Origin: CAWKKW01 sp963850345
GTDB taxonomy: Bacteria > Acidobacteriota > Terriglobia > Terriglobales > Acidobacteriaceae
DNA: 64,000 bases
Assembly: GCA_963850345.1 (NCBI GenBank)
Contig: CAWKKW010000003.1
Span: forward strand, 124,001-188,000
Reading direction: 5' to 3'
Shown: positions 42,199 through 51,879 of the stretch, one piece after another
How the letters are laid out: each line of letters starts with the position of its first letter
Position numbering within the stretch: position 1 is the first letter of the stretch
Made by a program: the position numbers and the translations under genes
Notes under the pieces: generated by a model
Told to the model about the DNA's origin: nothing
The model's database searches: none
The model's input: the letters and a program-made list of their open reading frames with translations, nothing else

Positions 42199-43812
42199 CT
42201 AGACACCGATGATTTCGCCCTCGGCATTGACGTCAATCTCAGCGGCGCGCGAATGGCGAGGCAGGCCGGGCATGAGCATCATGTTCCCGGCGATGAGCAC
42301 GATGAAGCCGGCGCCCGCTGAGAGCGATGCATCAGTGATCTGCAGGGTCCAGCCTGTGGGTGCGCCGAGCAGACGGGGATTGTCGGAGAGCGAGTACTGC
42401 GTCTTGGCGATGCAGATGGCGAGATTGCCGAATCCCCAGGCCGTGAACTGCTGGAGCTTGCGGCGGGCTTCGTCGGTAAAGTTTACGCGCTCCGCACCGT
42501 AGATCTCGACGGCCACCTTTTCGGCCTTCTGTTCCAGCGACTCGTCCAGGGAATACACCGACTCTGCCGCCGAGCCCGTTTGGGCGGCCAAGGTTTCGAT
42601 CACGCGCCGACCCAGGTCGAGGGCACCCTCTCCCCCGCGAGTGAATGATTCGGCCACCGCGCTGGGGAGTCCCTGAGCTTCGCACCAGGCGGAGATGTGG
42701 GCGAGTTCGGCATCGGTATCGCCGGGGAAACGGTTGAGGGCAACGACAATCGGCAGTCGAAATCGCCGCAGGATCCCGATGTGGTGGGCGAGGTTGGAGA
42801 AGCCGCGGTGGAGGTCGCCTTCGCCCTGGGCACGCAAGCTCTGCACGGTAGTGACCAGCACCGCGACGGAAGGACGCAGGTCAGAGGACTGCATCACGAT
42901 GTCGAGGTACTTCTCCGCGCCCAGATCGGCGGCGAAGCCAGCCTCGTTCACGACCAGGTCGGCGAGTTGGAGGGCCATGCGCTGCGAGATCACACTGCTG
43001 GTGCCATGGGCGATGTTGCCAAAGGGTCCGGCGTGCACGAGGGCCGGCGTTCCTTCGGTGGTCTGCACCAGGTTGGGACGTAGGGCGTCGTTGAGCAGCG
43101 CCATCATCGCGCCGACTGCGTCGAGATCCGCAGCGCGAACGGGGCGGCCGTCACGGGTCGTGGCAACAACGATGTTGCTGAGGCGCCGGCGCAGATCTTC
43201 GCGGTCCGCGGCGAGCGCAAGGATGGCCATGACTTCAGAAGCGGCGGTGATGACGAAGCCCGTATGGCGATCGGCGCCCGGCTTCTTGCCGCCGACGCTG
43301 ACCACGATATTGCGGAGCGCGCGGTCATTCATGTCGAGAGTGCGCGGCCAGAAGATGCGGTCTGGATCGATGTCGAGCGCGTTGCCGTGAAAGAGATGAG
43401 TGTCGAGCAGAGCGGCGAGCAGGTTGTGGGCCGAGGTGATGGCGTGGAAGTCGCCGTGGAAGTGGAGATTGATGCGGGCGCTGGGTTCGACCTGCGAAGC
43501 GCCACCGCCCGTGGCTCCGCCTTTCATGCCGAAGACGGGGCCGAGCGACGGTTCACGGGAGGTGATGAGCGCGCGGTGACCGAGACGTTCGAGGGCCTGC
43601 ACCAGCCCGATCGCAGTGACGGTCTTGCCTTCGCCGGAGACGGTCGGCGTGGTGGCGGTGACGAGGATGAGCTTGCCGCGGCGGGGAAACTCAGGATCCG
43701 TGAGAAGGTCGAGGCTCAGCTTGGCGCCGTGTGGGCCGAGGACTTCCACGTAGTTCTCGGGGATTTCTAATTTGGCGGCGATGTCACGAATGGGCAGAAG
43801 CGTAGTGCTCAT
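42199..43812 (-). CDS. fhs: Formate--tetrahydrofolate ligase
   Basis: 537 residues from the ATG at 43812. MSTTLLPIRDIAAKLEIPEN opens the family; the P-loop is VTATTPTVSGEGKTVTAIGL, followed by GMKGGATGGGASQVEP, LHFHGDFHAITSAHNLLAA and LVQTTEGTPALVHAGPFGN. This is ATP-dependent formation of 10-formyl-THF from formate, feeding purine and one-carbon metabolism. The usual length is about 555, so it is near complete. It lies 2.7 kb from the glycine cleavage genes, which yield methylene-THF. Intact, unlike those genes. Confidence 0.95.
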   Translation of the reverse strand: MSTTLLPIRDIAAKLEIPENYVEVLGPHGAKLSLDLLTDPEFPRRGKLILVTATTPTVSGEGKTVTAIGLVQALERLGHRALITSREPSLGPVFGMKGGATGGGASQVEPSARINLHFHGDFHAITSAHNLLAALLDTHLFHGNALDIDPDRIFWPRTLDMNDRALRNIVVSVGGKKPGADRHTGFVITAASEVMAILALAADREDLRRRLSNIVVATTRDGRPVRAADLDAVGAMMALLNDALRPNLVQTTEGTPALVHAGPFGNIAHGTSSVISQRMALQLADLVVNEAGFAADLGAEKYLDIVMQSSDLRPSVAVLVTTVQSLRAQGEGDLHRGFSNLAHHIGILRRFRLPIVVALNRFPGDTDAELAHISAWCEAQGLPSAVAESFTRGGEGALDLGRRVIETLAAQTGSAAESVYSLDESLEQKAEKVAVEIYGAERVNFTDEARRKLQQFTAWGFGNLAICIAKTQYSLSDNPRLLGAPTGWTLQITDASLSAGAGFIVLIAGNMMLMPGLPRHSRAAEIDVNAEGEIIGV

Positions 43813-44033
43813 GAAGGCAGGCTCGATCTCGAATGGCGTTGGTTCGATTCTACGGCGGTGAGTGGCGAGCCTGGTGGAGAGTCGGGACGAGATACGGATT
43901 CGCGTTCCCGATTTGCGACCGAGTCAAATTGGGGGATGAAGAGAAGAGGGCGAAGACGCGCTCGCAATCCTGGTAGAGCCGCGAGATGCGGCAGATCCCA
44001 CGGCTGCTACCTGAGCACGGGAAGAGCGAGCGG

Positions 44034-44807
44034 CTAGACGGAGTTCTGGTAAGCACGGAAGGCGCGAGTGGCCAGCGCAGCACCGAAGATGGCGAAGGCG
44101 ATGAGGAAGACGACGCGCAGCAGCACGAACGACCAATCTGTGTTTACACCGAGCGCGGCACGCGCGGCCTCGACGCTCCAGTTCACCGGATTGAAGCTGC
44201 CTACCTGGCGAATCCAGTTGGGCATGACATTCTTCGACATGAAGACGGGCGAGAGAAAGGTAAGCGGGAGAAGAAGAAAGTTGGACGCGCCGATGACGGA
44301 CTCTTCTTTGCGGACGACGAGGGCGAGGGCGTTGGAGAGAGCGGCGATGGGCATGGAGAGCAGCACCGCGCATACCAGCAGAACGAGAATACCCGCGATG
44401 CCGCCCTCGAAGCGGGCGCCCATAATGAACCCGAGCACCAGCAGAATGATGGTCTGGATCGTATTCACCACGGCCATGGAGATGAGGCGGCCGCCGATGA
44501 GCGCGACGCGGCTGACGGGCGAGACGAGGAAGCGATCGAGGGTGCCGCGATCGATGTCGCCGATCATGCCCATGCCTTGCCAGCCGGCCGAGAAGAGTGC
44601 AGTCATGATGACCACGCCGGGAGTAAGAAAGCTGATGTACGAGCTCGCATCAAAGCCGGGCAGTTCGACGACCCGCTTGAAGAGCTGGCCGTAGAGCAGC
44701 AGCCACATGATGGGCTGCACCAGGGTAAAGGCGATGTACCAGGGCTGGCGAAGCAGCCCGCGAATCTGGCGTTCGGCCATCCAGAGGCAATGACGCAGCG
44801 TTCTCAA
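44034..44807 (-). CDS. ABC-2-type transporter permease
   Basis: 257 residues from a TTG at 44807 (AAAGGAGG six bases upstream). The TTG shares its last two bases with the TGA of the ATPase gene, a typical coupling. Six membrane helices (PIMWLLLYGQLFKRVV, SFLTPGVVIMTALFSAGWQG, TIQTIILLVLGFIMGA and others) form an ABC-2 permease of the DrrB/NodJ-like group, preceded by the amphipathic start RHCLWMAERQIRGLLRQP. It exports lipids, polyketides or drugs; the substrate is unknown. Confidence 0.85.
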   Translation of the reverse strand: MRTLRHCLWMAERQIRGLLRQPWYIAFTLVQPIMWLLLYGQLFKRVVELPGFDASSYISFLTPGVVIMTALFSAGWQGMGMIGDIDRGTLDRFLVSPVSRVALIGGRLISMAVVNTIQTIILLVLGFIMGARFEGGIAGILVLLVCAVLLSMPIAALSNALALVVRKEESVIGASNFLLLPLTFLSPVFMSKNVMPNWIRQVGSFNPVNWSVEAARAALGVNTDWSFVLLRVVFLIAFAIFGAALATRAFRAYQNSV

Positions 44808-45850
44808 CGGGAACCTCCTTTCGCTTTGCTTGCCTGGGCTTCTGCTTGTTGCTCGGCCTGGCTGAAGCTGCGGCCGGTGTGGCGCAGGTAGACGTCGTCG
44901 AGCGAAGGCCGGCTGACGCGGACGGAGACCACGCGCAGTGCCTGCGACTCGAGAGCGGCGAGCATGGTGGGAACGGCGGTCGCGCCTTGTTGCGCGCGGG
45001 CGCGGATGGAGGCGCCGGTCACGGCGACTTCGCTGATGCCTTCGAGCTGCGAAAGAATGCCCTGAATGCGCGGCTCGGCTGCCGGTTCGGTGAGATCGAT
45101 GTGAACAGCGTCGCCGAAGAGTTCGCCCTTGAGCTGTTCGGGCGCCCCCTCGACGACGACGCGCCCGCGATCGACGATGGCCACGCGGCGCGCCAGGCGG
45201 TCGGCCTCTTCGAGGTAATGCGTGGTCAGCAGAACGGTGAGACCTTCGGCGGCGAGGTGCGAGACTTCGTCCCACATTTCGGCTCGCGCTTCGGGATCGA
45301 GTCCGGTGGTTGGTTCATCGAGAAAGAGCACGTGCGGACGATGGATGAGTCCCATGGCGATGTCGAGCTTGCGCTGCATGCCGCCGGAGTAGGTGCGGAC
45401 GAGGCGATCCGCGGCCGTGGCCAAGTTGAAGCGTTCGAGCAATTCGTCGGCGCGGGATTTGAGCGGCGCTCCGGAGAGGCCGTAGATCTTCCCTTGAAGG
45501 ATGAGGTTTTCGCGCCCGGTGGCCTCGATGTCGGTTCCCGACTTTTGCGCGACACTGCCGATGGCGAAGCGGACGCGCGCGGGGTCGCGAATGACATCGA
45601 TGCCGGAAACGGTGGCAGAGCCTGAGTCCGGACGAGAGAGCGTGTTGAGAATTTTAACGGTGGTGGACTTGCCTGCTCCGTTGGGCCCGAGCAGCGCGAA
45701 GATGATGCCGGACTCGACCGAGAAGCTGAGGCCGTCGAGTGCGCGGACTTTATTCGGATAGGTCTTGACCAGGTCCTGCGCCTGGATGGCGAAGCCTGCG
45801 GACGCGGCGTTGGGGGTAACGGCGCCGGAGAGATTGACGGCAGTGTTCAT
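44804..45850 (-). CDS. ABC transporter ATP-binding protein (DrrA-like)
   Basis: 348 residues. Walker A LLGPNGAGKSTTVKIL, Q loop GSVAQKSGTDI, ABC signature YSGGMQRKLDIAMGL, Walker B VLFLDEPTTGLDPEARAEMW, H loop LLTTHYLEEADRL. A C-terminal extension of about 120 residues (DLTEPAAEPRIQGILSQLEG) matches the DrrA-type regulatory domain. Paired with the permease by overlapping stop/start. Exporter; the neighbours give no hint to the substrate. Confidence 0.92.
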   Translation of the reverse strand: MNTAVNLSGAVTPNAASAGFAIQAQDLVKTYPNKVRALDGLSFSVESGIIFALLGPNGAGKSTTVKILNTLSRPDSGSATVSGIDVIRDPARVRFAIGSVAQKSGTDIEATGRENLILQGKIYGLSGAPLKSRADELLERFNLATAADRLVRTYSGGMQRKLDIAMGLIHRPHVLFLDEPTTGLDPEARAEMWDEVSHLAAEGLTVLLTTHYLEEADRLARRVAIVDRGRVVVEGAPEQLKGELFGDAVHIDLTEPAAEPRIQGILSQLEGISEVAVTGASIRARAQQGATAVPTMLAALESQALRVVSVRVSRPSLDDVYLRHTGRSFSQAEQQAEAQASKAKGGSR

Positions 45851-46106
45851 AGCTGAATGAATACGTCTCCCGGCGGGTTATGGTTCCAGGCGACTGCATC
45901 AGGACCGCAAAACAGAGGCGGCCCAGCGAGGTCGAACTATTTTCCCACAGCGTGTTCGATCGAGGCGATAAATTCACGACCGTGGCCGCGCGTAACTTCC
46001 CGGGAAGTTGTAGACGGAGCGGACGCAAGCAACATTGTTGCTGGCGGCGGGGAGGCGTATGGTCCGAATTAAACATCCAAGCCAACCAGTAAGTGGAGAT
46101 CTCCCA

Positions 46107-46373
46107 ATGCAAGCTCTTTGTATCCCTGCGCACGAAGACACTGATGTGGAATGCAAGATTTGCGGAGCGCGCTTTACGTTGGCGTGGAGTCACAAGGCGG
46201 ATGCGGAGAAACCCAACTCCATCGAGATGGTTATGAACGAGCTGGCGCAGCAACATATGCACCACCGCGGGCCTTCGGCACACTCCAACAGGCCGTTCAC
46301 CGTGCCGGCATGGTCGGGGCCGGCGAATGTATCGGGTGCGGCATTGCTAGGATTTTTAGCAGCTCGGTACTAA
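46107..46373 (+). CDS. Small CxxC-containing hypothetical protein
   Basis: 88 residues from the ATG at 46107, with GGAGA upstream. MQALCIPAHEDTDVECKICG, then ARFTLAWSHKADAEKPNSIE. A CxxC pair follows an acidic start, and the tail ends in a hydrophobic stretch LLGFLAARY. No other CxxC for a zinc ribbon, so it may be a redox or half-ribbon protein. Divergent from the ABC genes, convergent with gcvPB. Low to moderate confidence. Confidence 0.5.
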   Translation: MQALCIPAHEDTDVECKICGARFTLAWSHKADAEKPNSIEMVMNELAQQHMHHRGPSAHSNRPFTVPAWSGPANVSGAALLGFLAARY

Positions 46374-46486
46374 CGAGCCGTACTAGCGATCTGGGAGTTC
46401 GGGCCGGAGAAGAAGTTTGTCTTCGGCACCTTGGTTCGGCCCTGCACATTCCTCCGAGCTTGTTCGGCTACGGATTCGCTGTCGTT

Positions 46487-48030
46487 TTATTCAGCCGGCG
46501 GCTTCGGCTTCCAGCGCAGGATCGGCTTGCGCGCGGCGGTGGTTTCGTCGAGGCGCGAGATGCGCGTGGAGTGAGGAGCATCGAGGATGAGCTGAGGATT
46601 CTCATCGGCTTCGCGCGCAATCTGCCGCATCGCATCCACAAACAGATCCAACTCTTCCTTTGACTCACTCTCCGTGGGCTCGATCATCAATGCGCCGGGC
46701 ACGATCAGCGGAAACGAAGTCGTGTAGGGATGGAAGCCGTAGTCGATCAGCCGCTTGGCGAGGTCGCCGGTCTTCACGCCCTTTTGCGTTTGGCGACGAT
46801 CACTGAAGACCACCTCGTGCAGCGTGGGTGTTTTGTACGGAAGTTCGTAGACATCTTCGAGCTTCTTGCGAATGTAGTTGGCGTTGAGCACCGCATCTTC
46901 GGTGGTCTGGCGAAGGCCGTCGGGGCCGTTGGCAAGAATGTAGGCGAGGGCCCGGACGAACATGCCGAAGTTGCCGTAGAACATGCGCACGCGACCTACG
47001 GATTGCGGCCGGTCGTAGTTGAGATGGAGTGTGCCGTCGGGATTTTCCGCAACCACCGGAGTAGGCAGAAACGGTTCGAGGATCTGCTTGCAGGCGACCG
47101 GGCCTGAGCCGGGACCGCCGCCTCCGTGCGGAGTCGAGAAAGTCTTGTGCAGGTTGAGGTGCATCACGTCGACGCCGAAGTCGCCGGGCCGAGTCTTGCC
47201 CACCAGCGCGTTCATGTTAGCGCCGTCCATGTAGAGCAGACGCGCCCTTTGCATGCAGGATGTCGGCGATCTTGTGGATCTCGCTCTCGAAGACGCCGAT
47301 GGTGCTGGGGTTCGTGAGCATCAACGCGGCAGTGTCGTCGGTGACCATCTGCTCGAGTTGCGATGCGTCGACCATGCCTAGCGAATTGGAGCGAAGATTC
47401 GCGACCTGGTAGCCGCAACTGGCTGCGGTGGCGGGATTGGTGCCGTGCGCTGAGTCGGGAATGATGATGGTCTTGCGCGGGATTTCCGCGAGACTGGTGA
47501 TAGGCGCGGACCAGCAGGATGCCGGTGAACTCGCCGTGCGCGCCCGCGGCAGGCTGCAGGGTGATGGCATCCATGCCGGTGATCTCGATCAGGCAGTCCT
47601 GCAGCAGCGAAAGAATCTGGAGCGCGCCCTGCGAAAGCGACTCGGGCTGATAGGGATGAGCTTCGGCGATGCCTTCGAGACGGGAGACGAATTCGTTGAC
47701 GCGCGGGTTGTACTTCATCGTGCAACTGCCCAGCGGATACATGCCGAGATCGATGGCGTAGTTCCAGGTAGAGAGCCGGGTGAAGTGGCGGATGATCTCG
47801 ATTTCGCTCAACTCGGGCATCTCTCCGACGTGGTCACGGGCAGCGTCACCGAGCAGGGCTGCGGCATCCGCTTCGGGAACATCAAGCGGCGGCAGCTTGT
47901 AGCCTTTCTTACCGGGCGAGGACTTCTCAAAGATCAGCGCCTCATTCTGCGTGAGGTGCGCGGATACCTTGCGCCGGTTTCCTTCGAAGGCGGCCTGCTC
48001 GTGATCTGTCGATGCTGGCGTGGTTGCCAT
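46487..48030 (-). CDS. gcvPB: Glycine dehydrogenase (decarboxylating) subunit 2, two +1 breaks
   Basis: Three open segments together give a normal P-protein beta subunit: segment 1 (48030 down to about 47500) with LGMYPLGSCTMKYNPRVNEF; segment 2 with RKTIIIPDSAHGTNPATAAS; segment 3 from about 47245 with MDGANMNALVGKTRPGDFG and the PLP lysine site HLNLHKTFSTPHGGGGPGSG. Each junction is +1: removing one base in AATCCCGCG (near 47480), and the T in GCGTCTGCTC (near 47245), restores the family sequence. With gcvPA it forms the PLP-containing P-protein that decarboxylates glycine. Last of gcvT-H-PA-PB. The breaks look like sequence error rather than decay because the rest is well conserved. Confidence 0.85.
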
Positions 48031-48055
48031 GGTATTTGCCCCTGATTCTGTTACG

Positions 48056-49421
48056 TTATGCGTGCGACTCGGCGGGAACGGGTTCGAGCTGCGCTTCCAG
48101 GATGGAAGCGGCGCGATCGATCTGTTCGCGAGTGGTCAATTCGGTAGCGCACCACAGGGTGGCGTTGCCCAGTTCCGGATACCACTTCGCGAGCGACAAC
48201 CCACCGATGATTTTGCTTTCGAGCAGGCGAGCGTTCAGTTGCTCGGGAGTCTCCTGCGTCTCCAGGACAAACTCGTGGAAGCGCGGCGTGGAGGGGAACA
48301 GGAGCTGAGAACCGGGCACCGCGGCCAGCGTCTTCGCGGCGTACTGCGCCTTGGCGAGGTTATGCAGCGCGAGTTCCTTCATGCCTTCCTTGCCGTACAC
48401 GGTGAGGAAGATGGTGGTCATCAACGCGACCAGCGCCTGGTTGGTGCAGATGTTCGAGGTGGCCTTTTCGCGGCGAATATGTTGTTCGCGAGTGGAGAGC
48501 GTGAGCACGAAGCCGCGGCGGCCCTGGGTATCTTTGGTTTCGCCGACGAGACGGCCCGGCATTTGGCGGACGTACTTCTCTTTCGCCGCGAGCACGCCGC
48601 AGTAGGGACCGCCGTAGCTGAGCGCGACGCCGAACGACTGCGCTTCGAGCGAAACGATATCGGCCTCGACCGGCGGACGCACGATGCCGAGTGAGACGGC
48701 TTCGGCGATCGACACGATCAGCAGCGCGCCTTTTTTGTGAACCAGGTCGGCGATGGCGGGAATGTCTTCGACGATGCCGAAGAAGTTGGGCGACTGCACC
48801 AGCACGCATGCGGTCTGGTCAGTGACGGCGGCATCGAGGGCTGCAAGATCGACGCGTCCATCTTCGCCGTACGTAGACTTCAGAGGCGCTGTGACCCTGA
48901 TGTTGCGCATAGGTCTGCATCACTTCGCGGTATTCAGGATGCACGGTGCGGGCGACGACGACGCCACCACGGCCGGTGATGCGGACGGCCATCATGACGG
49001 CCTCGGCGGCTCCGGTCGATCCGTCGTACATCGAGGCATTGGCGATGTCCATACCGGTGAGTTCGCAGATCATGGTCTGGAACTCGAAGATGGCCTGCAG
49101 GGTGCCCTGCGTGATCTCCGCCTGGTAGGGCGTGTAGGAGGTGAGGAACTCTCCGCGCTGCACCAGCGTGTCAATGATGACCGGGCGGTAGTGGCTGTAG
49201 ACACCCGCGCCGAGAAAGCTGGTGTAGCCCACAGCGTTGCGGGCGGCGGCCTGCTTGAAGTGGCCGATGATCTCCGACTCCGCCATCTGTCGGGGAACAT
49301 TCAGGTCGTGATCCAGGCGATACTCTGCCGGAATGGTGGCGAAGAGATCGTCGATGGAGTCAACGCCGATCTCGCGCAGCATCTCGATCCGGTCGGCTGG
49401 CGATTTGGGCAGATAGCGCAT
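48056..49421 (-). CDS. gcvPA: Glycine dehydrogenase (decarboxylating) subunit 1, one +1 break
   Basis: Segment 1 (ATG 49421; MRYLPKSPADRIEMLREIGV) carries family motifs such as YTSFLGAGVYSHYRPVIIDT, LTSYTPYQAEITQGTLQAIF, and GMDIANASMYDGSTGAAEAV. Segment 2 starts at about 48908 (NIRVTAPLKSTYGEDGRVDL) and carries YGGPYCGVLAAKEKYVRQMP. The junction at about 48910 is a net +1: dropping the C in GCGCAACATC joins the frames. P-protein alpha subunit; it combines with GcvPB to decarboxylate glycine and pass the aminomethyl group to the lipoyl arm of GcvH. Gap of 25 bases to gcvPB, 77 from gcvH. Confidence 0.87.
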
Positions 49422-49498
49422 GGGTGACTTCCTTAAAAGAATCTAGATGGCCGTGCGGGGTGCGAGGATTCAGCCGGCTGTCATGGGAAGAGACACGC

Positions 49499-49889
49499 TC
49501 AATGCGCGATCTCTTCGGCGATGTATTTTTCGTAGTCCGCTACTGGGAGCAGCGCGTTCACTTCGCTAGGGTTCGAAATCTCGAGCTTGAGAATCCAAGC
49601 ACTATGCGCGTCGGTGTTGATTTTTTCCGGCGCCGCATTGAGTTCTTCGTTGACGGTGGTGACGGTGCCGCTGACCGGGGAGTAAAGATCAGAGACCGCT
49701 TTGACCGACTCCACGCTTCCGAATACTTTCCCTTTTTCGAGCTTGAGCGCCCACCTTCGGCAGTTCGACAAACACGATATCGCCGAGTGAATGCTGCGCG
49801 TAATCGGTAATGCCGACGGTACCCTCGATTCCGTCTACTTCAATCCATTCATGTTCGCGGGTGTAGCGATAGCTCGCGGGATAGGACAT
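49499..49889 (-). CDS. gcvH: Glycine cleavage H protein, one +1 break
   Basis: Starts MSYPASYRYTREHEWIEVDG at 49889; the second segment has EKGKVFGSVESVKAVSDLYS, the lipoyl-lysine site (ESVKAVSD), and ends ADYEKYIAEEIAH. The frames meet near 49748: dropping one base in GGCGCTCAAGCTC yields VGAKLEKGKVFGS, as in the family. H protein shuttles the aminomethyl group between P and T proteins. The restored length of 129 residues is normal. Confidence 0.88.
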
Positions 49890-49976
49890 ACCATCTCTCT
49901 TTCATTTTACGGGTTGCGGAGGCCGGGGTCGGCGGTTTGGTCCCGGCATGAATTGGTTTTCGCTACCCAGTGAAGT

Positions 49977-51112
49977 TTACGTCTGCTTTTTCGGGCGGCG
50001 GTAAAACGGAGTCGGGACGACACGGGCTCGCACCATGTTACTGCGCACCTGCACAAAGAGTTCGGTATCGAGAGCCGTGAAACTCGCGGGGGACATAGGC
50101 GAGAGCGATGTTTTTCTTGAGGAAGGGCGCGGGCGAGCCGCTGGTGACGACGCCGATCTGCTTGCCGGCTTCGTCGATGAATGGAATAACCGTCTCGAGC
50201 GATGCCGCGGTCGATCATCTCCAGGCCGACCAACTTGCGTTCGGGACCACCGGCGGCTTTGACCTGCTGAAGAGCGTCGGAGCCGACGAATGCGCCCTTC
50301 TCCAGCTTGCAGTAGCGATCCAGGCCCGCTTCGAAGACGTTGATTTCGTCGGAGATTTCATGGCCATAGAGCGCCATCGCCGCTTCCAGGCGCAGGGTGT
50401 TGCGAGCGCCTAATCCGGCGGGAAGAATGCCGAATTCCTTGCCGGCCTCGAGGATCTCATTCCACACGCGTTGGCTGGTGGCTTCGTCGGAGGGAATGTA
50501 GATTTCGAAGCCGTCTTCGCCGGTGTAGCCGGTGCGGGCGATGAAGGTATTGGGCAGGCCGCAGATGGTTCCCCAGGTGAACCAGTAGTTTTTCAGCTGC
50601 GAAAGGTCGGTCTTCGTGAGCTTGGCGAGTGTGTCGGCGGCCCGGGGGCCTTGAATCGCAAGCTGGGTGTAGTAGTCGCTGTAATCGCTGACGTGAACGC
50701 CGGGAAACTGGCCGACCTGCGACCGCACCCACTGCACGTCTTTTTCGCGGGTGCCGGCATTGATTACCAGCAGGTAGTCGTTCTCAGAAAACTTGTGCAC
50801 CAGGATGTCGTCGACGAAGGTGCCTTCCGGATAGAGCAGCGCGGAGTAGTGCGCCTGGCCGGCGGATAGCCTGGAGGCGTCGTTCATGGAGATGGCCTGG
50901 ACGGCGGCGAGGGAGCCGGGGCCGCGGAGCTGGATGTCGCCCATGTGGCTGACGTCGAAGAGGCCGACGGCGGTACGGACGGCGAGATGTTCCGCGATGA
51001 GGCCGGAGTACTCGACCGGCATGTCCCATCCGCCGAAGTCGACCATCTTCGCTCCAAGCTGGCGGTGAACCGAATTAAGCGCAGTTTTGCGAAGCACGGG
51101 CGTAACGGTGGA
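49977..51112 (-). CDS. gcvT: Aminomethyltransferase (T protein), two +1 breaks
   Basis: A TTG at 51112 with AAGGAAGG upstream begins STVTPVLRKTALNSVHRQLG; then MVDFGGWDMPVEYSGLIAEH, FDVSHMGDIQLRG, and ARTGYTGEDGFEIYIPSDEA, all T-protein motifs. The frame breaks near 50190 (extra T in TTATTCCATTC) and again near 50080 (extra T in GAGTTTCACGG). Repair yields DGYPFIDEAGKQIGVVTSGS and PREFTALDTELFVQVRSNMV, then RRPKKQT and TAA at 49979-49977. It transfers the methylene group to THF. First gene of the operon; no glycine riboswitch is visible in the 100 bases upstream. Confidence 0.87.
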
Positions 51113-51240
51113 CAAGGGTGAGTCCTTCCTTGGCAAAGTCGGTACTCCTTAACGGTAGCACCCGCATTTTTAGGGGGTCAAACGGGGCTAGTGCAGGCGA
51201 CCGCGGGGCGCAACATTTGGAAAAAAGGCAGGCGCGCCGG

Positions 51241-51810
51241 TCAATAGAGGCCGGGAATGAGCCGTTTGGTTTCACGGATGTATTGGTCGTATTCGGGGCC
51301 AAAGGCATGCTTCAGGGCGGCCTCTTCGACGTGGATGCGGTATAGCAGTGCGGCGGTGGTTGGCAGCAGCACTGCGGCCAGGGAGTGCCAGTTCTGGGTG
51401 TGCAGCCCAATGGCGAGGAAGACGATCAGCAATCCCGAGTAGGAAGGATGGCGGACGAGGCGATAGAGTCCTTCGCGATAGACAGTTTGGGTGTGGCGAA
51501 TGGCGACGTTCGCGCTGAAAGATTTGCCCAGACTAAAGATGGCGACGGCGCGCAAGATCAGGCCGGCTGCGATGACCAGCACGCTGGCAAGCTTCCAGTG
51601 GTGAGCGGAGCCGGGAAGGTTGGGCCCTCGGGCACCGGCGATCCAGTTGCAGGCGGTGATCGAGGCGGTGATCATCAGCCACAGGATCAGCATCGATCCG
51701 CGGTCGTTGACCTTGCCTCCGCCGCGGCGCGTACGGGTGGCGATGGCAATGAAGATCTCGGAGGCGAGCCAGCCATACAAGAGCACGCGCCAGACGAGTG
51801 AGATGGTCAC
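51241..51810 (-). CDS. Isoprenylcysteine carboxyl methyltransferase-like membrane protein
   Basis: 189 residues from a GTG at 51810 (GAGG eight bases upstream). Five hydrophobic segments, then the family's C-terminal motif RLVRHPSYSGLLIVFLAIGL and RIHVEEAALKHAFGPEYDQY (RHPxYxG, then Glu in the EE..L pattern), as in ICMT/PEMT enzymes that use SAM at the membrane. Bacterial members methylate unknown lipids or small molecules; there is no reason to expect prenylated proteins. Upstream is the M2 peptidase on the same strand. Confidence 0.85.
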   Translation of the reverse strand: MTISLVWRVLLYGWLASEIFIAIATRTRRGGGKVNDRGSMLILWLMITASITACNWIAGARGPNLPGSAHHWKLASVLVIAAGLILRAVAIFSLGKSFSANVAIRHTQTVYREGLYRLVRHPSYSGLLIVFLAIGLHTQNWHSLAAVLLPTTAALLYRIHVEEAALKHAFGPEYDQYIRETKRLIPGLY

Positions 51811-51879
51811 AGCGTTGCCTCAGGCATGGAGATCATGGAATGAAGATACTCCGCTGCGCTTGCATGACAAGGACATACG

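Noticed and set aside
43840..43856. GGTTCGATTCTAC resembling a tRNA T-loop
   Set aside because: No pairing T-stem, acceptor stem or anticodon arm can be formed around it.
46487..51112. Glycine cleavage operon as a true degenerate pseudogene cluster
   Set aside because: All breaks are +1 and single-base removal restores the conserved sequence, which fits sequence error better than decay.
51112..51240. Possible glycine riboswitch ahead of gcvT
   Set aside because: The region is short and I see no tandem aptamer-like conserved motifs; not claimed.
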